DNA of 64,000 bases from Klebsormidium nitens. Its lineage: Eukaryota > Streptophyta > Klebsormidiophyceae > Klebsormidiales > Klebsormidiaceae. The stretch covers positions 7,508-71,507 of the forward strand of contig DF236950.1 in NCBI GenBank assembly GCA_000708835.1, written 5' to 3'. Positions 29,397-42,215 of this stretch are shown here, in pieces. Position numbers and translations under genes: made by a program. The notes beneath the pieces were generated by a model that was given only the letters and a program-made list of their open reading frames with translations, was not told the DNA's origin and did no database searches. Within the stretch, counting starts at the first letter, position 1. Each line of letters begins with the position of its first letter.

Positions 29397-32300
29397 CCCC
29401 GAGTTGGACACTTGAGTCTTGAGATGTAGATCGGCGTGGAAATGGTCAAGAGGACCTCGTATGTCACCAGCTTATGGCAAGAGATCCAGACCTTGCGCTC
29501 GAGTGTTCCCCCTACCAGGGGAAGTTGGGTTGGAATGGAAGATCGCGCCAACTCCGAGATTCCGGCCTACCGCACTTAAAGTGCCCGGTTCACTCTCGAG
29601 ATTCATAGCTATTAATGAAACCGGTCCCGTCATATAGTTCACCATCCCTTCTAAACCGTACGAATATTGTAATTTATGGAGCGAGCGGACAATAGGACAG
29701 GATGGAAATGAGGATCTCGTGTCCTTGTCCCCTCTCATACTTGACCAGACTGTGACCTAGAACTGTATCAATATTGTGATTTGTAGAGCGAATCGACAGG
29801 AGGACAGGACAGAGAGGATATTGTGCTTTCCTTGCCATTCAGAATCTATGTGAGACAAGGATACATGGGGCGCACCTTAGATACATACATGTTGGCAAGC
29901 TCGGACGAAATCCGAAAGAGTTTTACTATGATTTGTTATGATTTCTTTTTTTTCTGGGGAAGGAATTATAACAACAGAAACGATTAAATATAGAGTTCCC
30001 TTTGCGATCCATTCGCCAATATATGTATGTCAGGCCATACCCCAAAAAATGCAATTTTGTAAATCTAATTTTGATTGTTTGGAGAAGAAAATATAACAAG
30101 ATTGGCAGTATGGAATTTTCTCCCTCGGATCCAATTGCTAATATGTATGTATGTAAGCCTGTGTACAGATGTAAGGCCATACCGGGAAACACACAACGTT
30201 GTTATGCACTCTTCGGAGAAAAAGGATTTTCCCTCCAAGTAAGGTAGTAATACTTCTTTGGTATCCAAGTGCCTGGGTTATCAAGTGGTCACTTGGGTCC
30301 GTACCGGCTCCGAGAGAGCCTTTCGACCCCTGGTACGACCCTCCCGGACAACATCACACCTTTGGGCTCTGGGGGTTATGACGTGGCGGCCTGTGAGTGG
30401 CCCAAATTTAACACCGAACTTTATTTGGCTTGCTGCCGCTTCAACCATGGCGCTGCGCCGCAACGGTCGGTTCCGCTGCCAAGAACTCCTAGAGTGTGCT
30501 TCCTGCCACCTTCCTGCACATGGCCGTCAATCAGATCTGCCAGTGCAATCCAAACTCAGGAAGCTGCTATTCACCAAAAGGAACAGTACTACAACGGGTA
30601 TTAGCACTGGCAGCGCTGCTTAGCAACTTGCAAGGGCCATGACGCCACTCAAGCTGATCAAAAGGTGGCTGCCTGGCCGCCAGCTCTACAAACTCAGGGA
30701 AGCATTGTTTCCTCTTTCTCACTACCTACTGCTGACCTGACTGGCTCAGAGATGCTGTGAACTTGCACTTGAGAGGGCCTAAACCTCACTGTCGGCACCC
30801 AGGTTCTTGCTATCTACCAGAATACAATTGCGAGAATTCTGACTGGCAAAAGTGCGGGGCTCTCAAACCAAATGCAAAATGAGCTTTTGCCTTCTATAAG
30901 AGAAAACGGTATGCATCCAGTCATTGCCTGATTGCAATGCCTGATCGCAGCTCTGCTTTGTGGCATCTCAGGCTGCGATAACTTGCAATGCACTGGAAAT
31001 GCTGATGCCTAGCAAGCCTACCACTCAAAGTTGTGCCCACACTAACCTCAAGACAAATCAACGGAACGCTGATGTTGGTGCACGCATTGGCTAAGCGCTA
31101 CCGTTTTGGATATGGCCAGTCTTGCGTGTCTCCTCCATTTAGCATACACGTTGGTTGAGAAAAGAAGTGCCAGGCATTGCTGCAATTCTTTCCGAATGAG
31201 GGTCTTCTTCATGCTCTGACCAATTGCCAACTTTGAAAGCGCTATTATTCTTGACCACCTTGGGTTTGCTCGAGGCTCTCATGCCAGGTCACGCCCAAGC
31301 AGCAAATCAGAGTTGCTCGCTATATCGTGGTACCTTTTTCTCCTCTACCGGAGGAGTTTTTTAATGGCCTACTAACCAACATCTCTTGACCCCTACACAG
31401 GCATGCACTGACATGGGCACAACCATGCCCTCTGGAGACCACGACGAAGGCTGCGGCAACTGCAGGCAACGCATGGGCTTCTGATATTGCCAAGTTGGAA
31501 GATGCCACCAAGCTACGCCAAGCAATAGCACAATCCAGCGCCCACAAATTAATAATATGTCTAGCAGTCAAACCCAAAGTCCAGCTCTTCGTCGTGTTAG
31601 TCTCCAGAGTCAGTTGCACGCCAGTTACAATAATGCAAACACATTGGGATGAGTATGGCATGTATCATTAGTTTCAACTTTTTGCTTGTTGCATTTGTAG
31701 CTTTAGTATAGGAGTCTAGGAGATTGGACATGACTTGCAGCCGTAGCAAGCTGCAGAGTCAACTCATTGTACCGTCCCGGTCTCACCGGCAGACTTTGCC
31801 CGATGGCTCTATGTGGCTCAGGGCGTTAATAAACCGTAAGTTACCATCCTCGACTCGGCAGTCCGCCGATACATTCTACCGTACATGCTGCCCACGACCG
31901 TAAGTCGCTTCTTGCACTTCTATGAACCAGGAGTCATCGTTTCTAACGTGTTCCCCATGATTCTGCATTACAGGCATGAGCAATAAGCCCAAGCCCAAGC
32001 CCAAGCCTTTGGCAAAACTCCATACCATGGAGCAGAGGAGTCTGTTAAGCAATTATCCAGAAGGACTGACTCTTATTCGGTATGAAGCTTTGTCCATCTA
32101 AGTTTCTTGCCAACTGCAGCGCATCCTATTCTGGAACGGCCTCCCTCGATCGTCCTTTATTGCATGGTGCTAAAACGCGGGCCAGCATTCTGCCGTTCAT
32201 TGTTGCATTGTTGAGCACCAGTGACAGCTGTCAGCAAATGACTTTCTATCCGTTGTACTACTTGGTGCACTGGATTCCGAGGTATGTGATAAGGTGCCCC

Positions 32301-33346
32301 GCCGGTTCCTTTTTCCCCTCATTGAAAAGATCCCCTAAGCTATGAAGTACGGGGCAGGGGTTTTTAAATGGCCGGCCGGCGTGTTGCGTGTCACTACCTA
32401 GATCAAATCTCAGCAGAGTTCCGCAAGCCTCTACTGAGGACTCGCCTATGCGAGCTTCTTCCTATCCGCTCGGCCACCACGATCTCTAGACTACTGTCCA
32501 CGTACGCCCATGGGTCTCGAATAAGTAGATGCCAAAGTCTAGTACGTCAGAGGTAGTTGGTACAGAGAACATGCAGCTGGTAGAGGCGTAGTCGAAGCTG
32601 AGCTAGAGACATGAGATAGCACTGAGGCACAAGGGACTAACACTCATACATGTATGCCATGAGGAGCCTCTGGCCTATAGGCTACGGCGAGTATATGAAA
32701 GTGACCATCGTTCAATGGCGGGGCCCGCCAGCCTTCATGTCTTTAGCTTATAGTATCGTATAACTAGTAAGATTTGCTAATATAGCAAGCTTCAGAGATG
32801 GTCAACTCATTGCATGTATTCCAGTCTCACCGGAGTGTTGTTCGATGGCTCAGCTGGCATGGCTCAGGGTTTATATGAGCTCAAGTGACCATGAATCGAA
32901 CTCCTTGATGGAGTCGCGAGGTGCATGCCGGGATGCAATTTTGTAAGTCATGCCGCAGTGCATGCCAGCCACGCTGCAATGAAGCGACCGTAAATTATAG
33001 CACAACAAAGTGCATAACCATTAATGATTTTGTTATAATGGTTATACACGTGCTTGGTTGATCCATCTGCCAGTCTCACGCATCAACAGAATCGACTGAC
33101 CTCAGAGACCTTCAATACCAGTTTCGATCGAGTCTTAACATGAGTAAAACACCACTTCCTCGATGCTGAACTAAAGCATCTTATTCTGTGGCGTCTAAAT
33201 GGTGGATCAGCTTTGAAGTCCTCACCGTGTAAAGGTACTCTTCTAAAGTTGCAAGTTTCGGCTCCCTCCGTTCCTGGTGCCCAACAGTTGCTGTCTCGGC
33301 TTTTCAAGGCCCAGCTTGACGATATAAGTCTTTGCATCTTGTGAGC
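29397..33346. other. About 4 kb of repeat-bearing, apparently non-coding DNA
   Basis: I could not support any exon. A ~108-bp unit is repeated near 29653 and 29761 (GAATATTGTAATTTATGGAGC and AATATTGTGATTTGTAGAGC forms). A ~122-bp unit is repeated near 30006 and 30128 (GATCCATTCGCCAATATATG and GATCCAATTGCTAATATG forms). The segment at 30377-30442 matches 8404-8470. A ~75-bp element at 31765-31835 (GTCAACTCATTG, then GTCTCACCGG, then GATGGCTC, then GGCTCAGGG) recurs diverged at 32800-32875. No tRNA or rRNA was recognised. Confidence 0.45.
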
Positions 33347-34683
33347 TCAATGAGTATACCCGTCATCTGTTCCAACATCGTTCAACGGCACTCTCCTCCC
33401 CCACGTTTCCCCATAGTATCTCCCCGGCGTGGGCGGCAGCTCAGCCTTCTGCACAAGGCACGTGACAGCGACAAAATGGTAAGCTAGAAGTTTATCTTCA
33501 ACCACGGTGGAAAAGCCTTCATATTGTCATCCGCCTATACTAATAGGACAAGACCATAAACCAACATGGGGCATCTGCTGGCAGTCTCCCGACAAGGCTC
33601 CTCAAACATTCTCACAAGCCTGCAACTTGGGGCCTGCCGAGTACTTTTGACGCACCTCCGCTTCAATCGCTGCCATCTCCTTGGGGTCGAATTGGACAAT
33701 ACTCCTCGTTCGAGGCTGCCGTCGGCTGTCGCGCTCTGCCGTCAGAAATGCATTCAGATTACTCTGCTCGCAGCAAGAGAAGCGCTTCTACAGATTGCCT
33801 AAAAAGAATCAATTGTGAGCTCAATCTTCTGCAATCAGGGCTTTTCAACTGAATGCTTATTGCATGAAAATGATCAAAGGTTGCCAAGGAAAGTCTTCAA
33901 CGCGTGAGTCAAGGCACTGCCACAAGATTTAGCTCTTCCTCTGCGCTCAGAATGTTGAGCTCACCGTAGTATTTGATATTGTACACGTGGTCAGGTTCTG
34001 AATGAGGGATGTAAACTCTCTTCGGAGCAGTCCTGGATGAATGAAGGATCCCTCTTCAGTGTGAGTCACCCTATGCCTTTTTGGGACAGACCATTCAGGT
34101 TGGGTCATTTCCAATCAGTCTCAATCGGCAACATCTCATTCACACTTTCGCAGCCCCAGTCTGGTGATTACAATCTCAATCAAAGCCAGCAGAAATGAGT
34201 CACAAATGAGTCACTGACTGTTTCAAACAAGACAAAAGTGGGCTTAACAAGTCCTACCCTAGTCGTACCCTTTCAATATGCTGTATGCTGATTGGTGAAA
34301 GAATTGGATTACAAACAACAGATGCTTCTGATGCCAATGGTGGACATACCAATAATGCTGAAGATGCTTATTCAAATGCACTTCGTCGTCTACTCTAGAC
34401 TTCAAGATCAGATGGCTCCAGAAAGGTCCCTAAAAGACCATCAAAAGTTTGCTTTGCAACAAACCTCCTGCGGAAAAAGCGTTTTTACAAGCCACCACCC
34501 AGATCCCTGAAGTTCACGAGTACACAATGCTCACCCAGGTCCCCACTTCCTGTACTCGCCAGCATCTGGAACTGACTCCAAGTATTCCTGACCCGCTGCT
34601 GGTCCTGTTATCTTCCAGGGAGGTTTGATCCGCAAAGACTTGGTGAGGTTGGATAGGAAACTGGTGGCTTTCTGCGCAGCCAT
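33347..34683 (-). CDS. Small mitochondrial protein, probable complex I (plant B14.5a/NDUFA7-type) subunit, four exons
   Basis: Exons 34683-34535, 34032-33965, 33735-33656 and 33448-33347 join in phases 2, 1 and 0 to give 132 aa. The N-terminus (MAAQKATSFLSNLTKSLRIK) is basic and amphipathic, as for a mitochondrial protein. It continues PPWKITGPAAG, then EYLESVPDAGEYR, then a VYIPHSEPDHVYNIKYYERD block and a GYTH end. This layout matches, from memory, a plant mitochondrial complex I accessory protein of about 130 residues; the exact family name is less certain than the layout. The third exon could also extend past the GAG|GTGCGT donor to a nearby stop. The gene is divergent from the ZCCHC17-like gene, with 566 bp between start codons. 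Confidence 0.55.
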
Positions 34684-35249
34684 GGCGCGTCTTGCTGACT
34701 CGGTTTGCCAGACACCACTTTCCGAGTGCTGTTTCAGCCTTCAACTTCTGAATCTCAGGCTTCACGAATTACAGTTCACTGCTTCTTGCCAGAAAACCTG
34801 CGTGCATGTCAGTTTTATCAAAAGCTGTTGACAGTGATGTTCATACGACCCCCTGGCAGGGGATCATAACCCCGTATTCAGAGAGGATTCCAATCATATA
34901 ACCACCGGGGTATCCATTGAGCAGATCGTTGTGACGATATAGCCTATACGGGGAGTACCGTTTGTTAATTGCAGAAGTTAATTCATCCAAAAGTGCATCG
35001 TCTCTTGTAAACTAGGCATCGAACCTATGCTTCAAGTACTCGGTTATGGCCATATAGGGAGGTACTTCCGAGCTTTTTCAAGGGGCACATTGACAAACAG
35101 TGAACACCAAGTACGTCTGGTGACCTTGAAACTTTGGTCGAAGGAGGTTTCTCTGCTGAGCAGCAGCTGCCTTGCAACGCCAATGGTGAGATTTTGAATC
35201 CTGATGGCCTGAAGGTTGAGATCGAGCTTTGGCGCGGGTTGAAGACAGG
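34684..35249. promoter_or_regulatory. Divergent intergenic region
   Basis: This separates the start codons of the complex I-like gene (minus) and the ZCCHC17-like gene (plus). No TATA box or named motif stands out. It should hold both promoters. Confidence 0.4.
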
Positions 35250-37663
35250 ATGTGGGCCGAGGACGATTTGGAGGAGGTCGGGGGCCGCTGGGGTGCCAAT
35301 GAGAGGAGCACTTCTGTACGGGCGCGGCCGCAGGAGTCGGCAGTCAGCGAGAAAGCCCGCCAGCAATTGGGCAGTCGGGGCGCTGGCAATGGGGAGAAGG
35401 GGACCCATCAGGCGGAGAGAAGCCCCAGGGACAACGGAGGTAGAGCAGCACGCAGGGATGGAAGCAGATACGATTACAGGGTTGACGATGACCACAAGTA
35501 TGGAGGTGGCAGGCGAGGGCAGGGCAGCCCTGGCAGTGACAGGAGGGGCTCGCGGGGGGACATGCCGCGTGACTGGATCCCTGACCGGTTCAATCGGAGT
35601 GAGCAGGGCGGGAGGCCCAGGGAGGATGGGCTAGAAGCAAGGGAGGCATGGGGTGGCGGCCGTGGACATGATGGCCCGGTGCGCGGGGGCGGGCGCGGGC
35701 GCGGTCGGCGGGACGACTCCGGGACGGATGATTTGCCGGTGCTGTACTCCATCCACCGGGCGAGCGTGCAGTCGGTGCGGCCCTTTGGGCTGTTTGTCAA
35801 GCTGGAGGGCTACCGCAGGAACGGGCTGGTGTGAGTGCCGCACCACCGAATCCAACGGGCTGCACAATTGAGCAATGGGTAGTCTTATTGCAGCATGATT
35901 CTCACGAGCTCACGTTTAAGAGCGGAACCCTCGTCTAACGAGTGCATGAATCATCACAGGCACAGCTAGGAAGCAATCGTGTGCACTTCTTGTGGTCCTT
36001 GATGGTGGTGGTGGCGCGCTGCGTGTCCACATGTTGCGCTGCCCGCTCGTCCCCTGCTGGTTGCGCCCCCGCTGTGAGGAGTGGTGTGTTGGGTGCAGGC
36101 ATGTGACGCAGGTGTCGGACCACGAGGTGACGCGCAAGGACGACGCGGAGGACGCCAAGGTGGACGCACTGCGCGGGGTGGCCACCGAGGGGGACCACGT
36201 CTGGGTCAAGGTGGGCATGCCCGCCCCAAGACAAGAGCACAACTGGTCTGAGGGGCATCGGCGAGACCAAACCCCAGGAAAACCATGGAGCTTTCAGATT
36301 GAAGCGTCCCTGCATGACATTGACTAAGCGCGCTACCCGTCACGGCTGCACCGCTGATGTTCGACTGTGCACACAGGTGATCTCGCTGAAGGAGGGCGAG
36401 GGCGGCGGCGGCCCCAAGGTGGGCTGCTCTCTCAAGCTGGTGTCGCAAGCGGACGGGCGCGACCTGGACGCCAACAATCTCATCCTGGACAAGCACGAGA
36501 GGAAGCCCGCCTGGCAGCAGCCACAAAAGTGAGCGCCGCACCGGCCCTCCCCGCAGGCGGGGGGACCCAAGGGCTGCGCCCGTGCCTGGGGTTGACAAGT
36601 CGTTGGAGCAACAAACCCAGGCACCGAGAGTATGGGAACCGCTGAACGCTTCCCCCAAGTTCAGATAAACGAGTGCCTGTGGGCCATCCCACCTCTTCGT
36701 TGGAACCTCGCTACAATCCTCTGGAGTTCCGTCCTTGATTGTCACGTCTTTGGCGTGCGTGCGCGCAGGCTGGAGCTGGGGGCGGTGCTGGCCGTGACGT
36801 GCACGCGGTGCGGGGGCCGCGGCCATCTCAAGACCGACTGCTACGCCGCACTTGACACGCACTACGACCTACTGCCAGGCAAGGCTGTCGATCCAAGCTA
36901 GAGGCCTTCGATCGTGATGTTTCACAGCACGGCCTGGCCCTCTGCACCTGCCTGAGTCGTCAGCTTGGTGTAGTCGAAGCCGAGACATGCCCCATCATCA
37001 AAATGGATCACAGGACTCCGTTGAGACAGGTGACAGCTTGCCGTGAGCTCAGACCGCCAGCATGAACCAGGCATGCCCTAAAAACTTGCGCTTGCTGATG
37101 CAGAAGAGGACGAGGCCGCTCTACCCACTGCCAGGCCAGGCGTTGGGGCGGCCGCTGCGGCAAGCAGGGGGCAGGGATCGGGGGCTAACGACGTTCCGCT
37201 GGGCCGGGGCCGGGGCATAACCCAGCCAGCCTGGATGACACAAAGCAGGCCGGAGGGCGGCCCCGTCATCGGACAGCCAGTGAGAGAAGATCGAGGAGCG
37301 GCAGCCGTTTTACCCGCTCATATTGGCACTGTCGAGGAAGCTCTGGCGGTGATTGAAAAGTTGAAAAAGGAAAAGAAAGAGCGGAAAGCGGAGCGCAAAG
37401 AGCGGCAGAAAGCAAAAGAAAAGAGGAGGCGAAAACGAAGGAAAGGGGGCAGCAGCAATGAGAGCGAGAGCGAGAGCGAAAGCGAGAGTGAACGGAGGAG
37501 GAGGAAGAGGAGAAGGAAAGAAAGAAGAGAACGCAAAAGGAAGCAACAAGAGGGGTCTGAGAGTGCTAGTGACAGCGGCAGCGGTGAGTCCTGTGGAAAG
37601 AACGAGCGAGGACAGAAGCATGAAGGCAGGGGCCGGAGTCGCAAGAAAAGCATGGATGGCTGA
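35250..37663 (+). CDS. ZCCHC17/pNO40-type S1 and zinc-knuckle RNA-binding protein, five exons
   Basis: Exons 35250-35830, 36099-36210, 36377-36528, 36769-36878 and 37104-37663 give 504 aa with consistent phases (2, 0, 2, 1). A long Arg/Gly/Asp-rich N-terminus leads to an S1 RNA-binding domain (LYSIHRASVQSVRPFGLFVK, then NGLVHVSQVSDHEV, then VWVKVISLKE). Next comes a CCHC zinc knuckle (CTRCGGRGHLKTDC), an acidic EEDEAA stretch, and a Lys/Arg/Ser-Glu tail typical of nucleolar/ribosome-associated pNO40. The family acts in nuclear RNA and pre-ribosome metabolism. The last intron uses a GC donor (CCAG|GCAAGG) with an AG acceptor. Without it the frame would stop eight codons later and lose the conserved tail. 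The start is the first ATG of the frame. The N-terminal extension is longer than in animal homologues. Confidence 0.85.
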
Positions 37664-39513
37664 TTAACTAAACCGACGATGCGAGTCGACTCGCATGCAG
37701 CGAGCGTCACGATCATTCGAAAAGCCGTGTTTACGTGGGCCAAGGGCCGTGAGGGGCCGTATGTTCGCATATACATAAGCAACTAGTGGGACGATCCATC
37801 CCAAGCCTGGTCTCCGAAGCCGATGTCGTATACCTTCCATTGATGCTAGATCAAGCGTCATGTTTGAACGTTCCAACATGCCCTAGCTGGCACTGGCCGC
37901 CCCATGCAACTCATGTGACGTGTTGGCTCCTATCATAGACCGCACTTGCTTTGCATGTACGTTCTGATTTGAAACTTTTAAGTCTGATTGTGGACGATCA
38001 TATTCTATCGCGCCGGCTCATGTAGATATTTCTCGCATGCAACTGCATGAAGCTCATCGGACAGCTGCGGCGGCGGAAACAACCGCCTTTGTCTGTGCGA
38101 TCTAGAGCTGCATGCAGTTCAATGCTCATGACGGTCATGCGTACTGCACATGCCAGAATCATGATTCAATACAAATTGCAATCCAACTCAATGATCATTC
38201 AGTTTACTTCATCTTGTATGGTAACCGTCATGCATGTACGTACCGAGCTCCGGCACTCAAGTGCAACTGAACGAAGGCCGGCCCGTTGAACATGCGCAAG
38301 AGATCTGACGATCGAGATCAAGCAGATGGTCTCTCTGGACTCGCGAAGCATATACTAGCTGTACGTGTTTCAATCTATCTAGCTAGCACTGCAATCACGG
38401 GACTGCATCAAACGCCGCACGAATCAAGGAAACATATCGTATCTATTATATTGTGCGAGTGTGCTAGTGTTGCGTATCATTCCACTTCGCTTCTCACTCG
38501 GCCGTACGAGTCTCCTAACTCACGTACTAGCTTTCGAAGAAGTGTCTATTTGCCGATCCGTATATTCTCTGTGCGACTTTTACATCCCCCATACACCCTT
38601 TCTCAAAGGTATCACCACGCGTGCCCCTCACTATACACGTATCTACATATCATTCTTGCGCGCCTGCGCTCCCCATTAAGCCTCCTCTGCTTTTCCTCCC
38701 CGGGCCACGACTCCCCCCCTCTCATGCATCCTGGGGGGCCTGCCCGCGTGCTCTTTCTAGCCCTCCCCCGCCAGGAGCGGCTCTGTGGGCAGGCCCGCCA
38801 GGCTGGCCCGGTCGACGCCCATGCCTGAACGGATGGAGAGAGGGAGCCTGAGCACACGTCATGCCGCCTGCTCTCCCGCCAGCAGCGGCTCCGCCGCCCC
38901 GCTCCGCACATTCCGCCCTGAACAGAGGGGTGGGAAGAGACGTGCTCGCCATTAGCACGGCCCTAATCTTGTGCAGTTGTCTTCACAGGCGACCGCAGAA
39001 ATGGAAACCAGGAAGCACAGCAACCCATTCCTCAGCCGAACCCTCTAGCCTTAGCCAAATCAGCAACAATTGCTGGCTGGTAGTGGCCGGGTAATCTTTC
39101 CTTTTGTGTTTCATCAATTAATAGGGCAGGCGATTGTTGACTCTGAGTCTCAGGTAGAAGGAGCAATTGGGAGACGAGAAGGAGTGATCGATGAGATCAA
39201 GCGGAGACTCCCGGCCAAACAGAGAAAATCTGTCCGACACGCAAGATCAAGCATTGCTGCGCAAAGTAGAATACTCTATCGAGTGCCTCTACGACCCGAG
39301 GAACATGGCCTCTCATGCCAAGAAACAGAAGAAGGTTTTCAGCAAGATTTAAACAAGATCCAAGCGCCTGCTTTCCAAAGATGCAGAGCCGCAAGTAGGC
39401 ACCGCACCATGTCAAACCAGAGCAAGCAGTAGTAGCGCCTGAGGAAGACCCAAAAACGCGCATTATCATGTCAATAGATGAAGACGTGATGCTTGTAGTG
39501 AGGCGCCGCTCAC
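37664..39513. other. Intergenic stretch without a supported gene
   Basis: About 1.8 kb. There are many CATGC- and GATC-rich words (37930-38300) and a GC-rich patch at 38690-38920, but no exon with good splice context. The last exon of the HdeD-like gene, not located, may lie near the right end. Confidence 0.35.
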
Positions 39514-42215
39514 CGAGGTTGGCCATGCACGCGACGAGGCCGAGCGCGGCACCGGTGACGACGAAGTCGACCCCGACCAGCACGCCCACCACCCACGTGG
39601 CGGACGCGGGCCACTGCGCGAGGATGAGCACCGCCAGCGCGAGCGAGAGCAGGCCCGATACCAGCACGGACGGCCACGTGGACAGGTGGCGCACCTGGTA
39701 CGCCAGCACCAGCTTCGACAGCCCGCTCGCAAAGAACCTGCGCGGCAGCGGGCGCACGCGCACGGGGTCAGCAGCGCAGTGCTGAGACACAGGAGGGGTC
39801 GCTAAGTGAGAAGGCGACACATGGTATGCGGATCAGACATGTGCCCAGACCCGGCAAATACGGCAGAACATATGGGCGCTCTGTGGCCCTGCCCCGCTCG
39901 GAGGCGGTCGCTCTTGGGCAATGACCAGCTGGCCCTCGTACGAAATGCTCAAGAGACGGAACCGCGCCCCTTGAGCGGCGAGTGGCTGACCATGCTGCGA
40001 TGAGGAGGGTGAGGCCGGCGAGGCCCTCGACGGGGGAGGTGACGAGCCAGACGCCGACAAAGAGGTTGAGGCCGCCCAGGAGCAGGTTCATGCTGCAGCC
40101 CGGGGCGGACACGCCGCACATCTGCAGGCCGTGGACCACCTGCACGATGCCACCTGGCAAAACAACGCACAGACACACGTGAGCAAGCCGGCGGCAATAG
40201 TGCAGGCGGAGGGAATACGAGGTGGGCAGGAATTGAGGCTTCTGACCGTGCCATGAAGGCAACAAGACAAATAGCTCGCGAAGCAATAAACATCACAGCA
40301 GAGGGCGGGACACAAGTGAGAAACCACAGACAGCCGTCCATGGAAAAGAAAAGCAGCCGTTTACATCCCACAACAGTGTTGGCTTGCAGTGTGGGTGCGC
40401 CACTGACCGAGGACGAAGAGCACCCCGAGGAACTGCTCGATGACGAGGCTGAAGAGCAGCGGCGCCGCGACGGCCACCACGCCGATAACCACCAGGATCA
40501 GGCTCAGCACCGTGAGGCCCGTGGAGAGGCGCTCCAGCTGCTCGGGGGGGACCGGGCCGCGCAGGGGGATCACCTGGGGGGGGATTGCGACACCCTCCGT
40601 TAGCATAGGGGCAGAGTAGAACTCGAGAAGGCTCGATCTGGGGTTTTCCTTGGATTGATTAAATTTATTTGACCAACCCGGAGTACAAATAGAAAGGGAA
40701 GATCAGCATTACGGGCTTCTGGTGCACAGCGATGCAAAAGGCTGGGACCTCAGAGTAGAAGAAGCCATAGAAAAAGTGCACGAGAGTGATGAGACTGGTT
40801 TCAAAAGAGGAGCAAAAAGGAGGAATTCTAAACGCAGGCGCCACATGTTGATGATTGTAACCATGGATGAGATGAAAGAGAAGAGATTGAGGAATTCAGA
40901 AGTTCGAAGCAGAGGAAGTTCGAAATTGAAAGTGGAGTGTACTAGCTTGGAGAACAGGACCAGCGAGGAGGAGGAAAGGACAGAGGGAGGGGGGGATTGC
41001 AGCTACAAAGAACAGGCCACAGTCAAAGACAGAAAGACTCTAAGCAGCCACAACTCAAGCATGACTCTAAGCAGGCACAAGAAAGAGACGAATTTTAAAA
41101 GCTGATCAGGGGTCAACGGCTTGAGCTTCAAACCCAAGAAGACAAATACTTGGACTGACAGGTTACAAGCAATCACAAGTAGCCACTGTCTATGCAACGT
41201 CAGCTTGAAGAGGCATCACCAACCTCAAAAACTCTTTTGGTCTGTTGGATTTGTTGCGCATACCGCAAAATTAACGACCCCCACCGCGGTGGCCGCCTCC
41301 CTGGGCGTCCTCACTGCGGGAGAAGGGGTGCGGCCGACCTCCGAGGAAGCTGCACCACAATGACAGGAGCACACAAATCAGACAAGCAATCTAGGCACAG
41401 AATCCAACCGGTGCCTTCCAAGGTGCATGGTCTGTCGTATCAGGATGGAGTGCACTCTGCCAGAAAGGGCAAAGCTCGTAGAAAACTCAAAAATGCCTCT
41501 GGTTCACTGGCATATGTGGGGCAACAATCGAATTTTTCATTTCCAATGGCCGCCACTTGATACTTGTCTGGTTGCAAAACGTTAGGCTGGGACCCAGCAG
41601 AACCTCTCACAAATATCTGGACAACTCGTAATTTTCAAAGGGTGGTGAGCATAGCCCCTCATGACCCATCCTGCATTTACACAACAGAGAACATGAGGAC
41701 TAAGACTTTGAACCACAGCATTTTCTGTGGTGGTAAGAAGTTTCTTTCTCCATTGAACTGTTGTGGAACAAAGGGCATGCCCAGAACAAATGAGGCACAC
41801 ATTGAGAGCAATACGTCCCATTTTAAAAAAGTGAAGGCTCTTTAACTTCAAGCAACACGGCTCTTCTCCAAATACGTGCAACATCTGCAAAGTGCATGCA
41901 TTTCTGCATCAATGCCCAAACAATGCTGCACCACCCGGACAGTTTCATAAAGACAGACGCAGTGTGGTGGTCCTCTGTACTGCCTTCTTCCCCTACTCAT
42001 CAACTGATTCCCTCGTGCATGCCAATATCAGAACAGTCTTCAGCATTCCATTCATTGGGCTGTTGCCCACCTGCTGGTGCTTGTGCCCTCTTGCTTGCCT
42101 CTGCTTCATGCCTGACCGGCACCTCGTGACTGCTGGGCTGGGCGGGGGCAGCGCCTGCGCCGGGGGCCGGCGGGACGTCCGCGGTATCGCCCATGTTGGA
42201 AGGGTTTCCTCGCAT
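39514..42215 (-). CDS. HdeD-like (DUF308) multi-pass membrane protein, five exons found, 3' end missing
   Basis: Exons 42215-42071, 41349-41285, 40573-40408, 40153-39991 and 39737-39514 are in consistent phase (1, 0, 1, 2, 1) and give about 254 aa. The first two exons encode a Pro/Ala-rich cytosolic-looking N-terminus (NMGDTADVPPAPGAG). The last three encode six hydrophobic segments, including LSLILVVIGVVAVAAPLLFS, GLNLFVGVWLV and PSVLVSGLLSLALAVLILAQ, with charged loops between them. This is the pattern of HdeD-type acid-stress membrane proteins, also found in algae and plants. The substrate or partner is unknown. A good AACCTCG|GTGAGC donor at the end of the fifth exon means a short C-terminal exon should lie downstream; I could not place it. 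The exon 2 donor (GCG|GTGGGG) is weak, so that junction is provisional. Confidence 0.6.

Noticed and set aside
31700-32900. tRNA or tRNA-derived gene
   Set aside because: The repeated 75-bp segments lack a convincing A box, B box and cloverleaf pairing. No tRNA was recognised anywhere in the window.
37310-37782. Minus-strand Leu/Phe/Ser-rich membrane-like frames
   Set aside because: They are complements of the Lys/Arg/Glu repeats in the last exon of the ZCCHC17-like gene.
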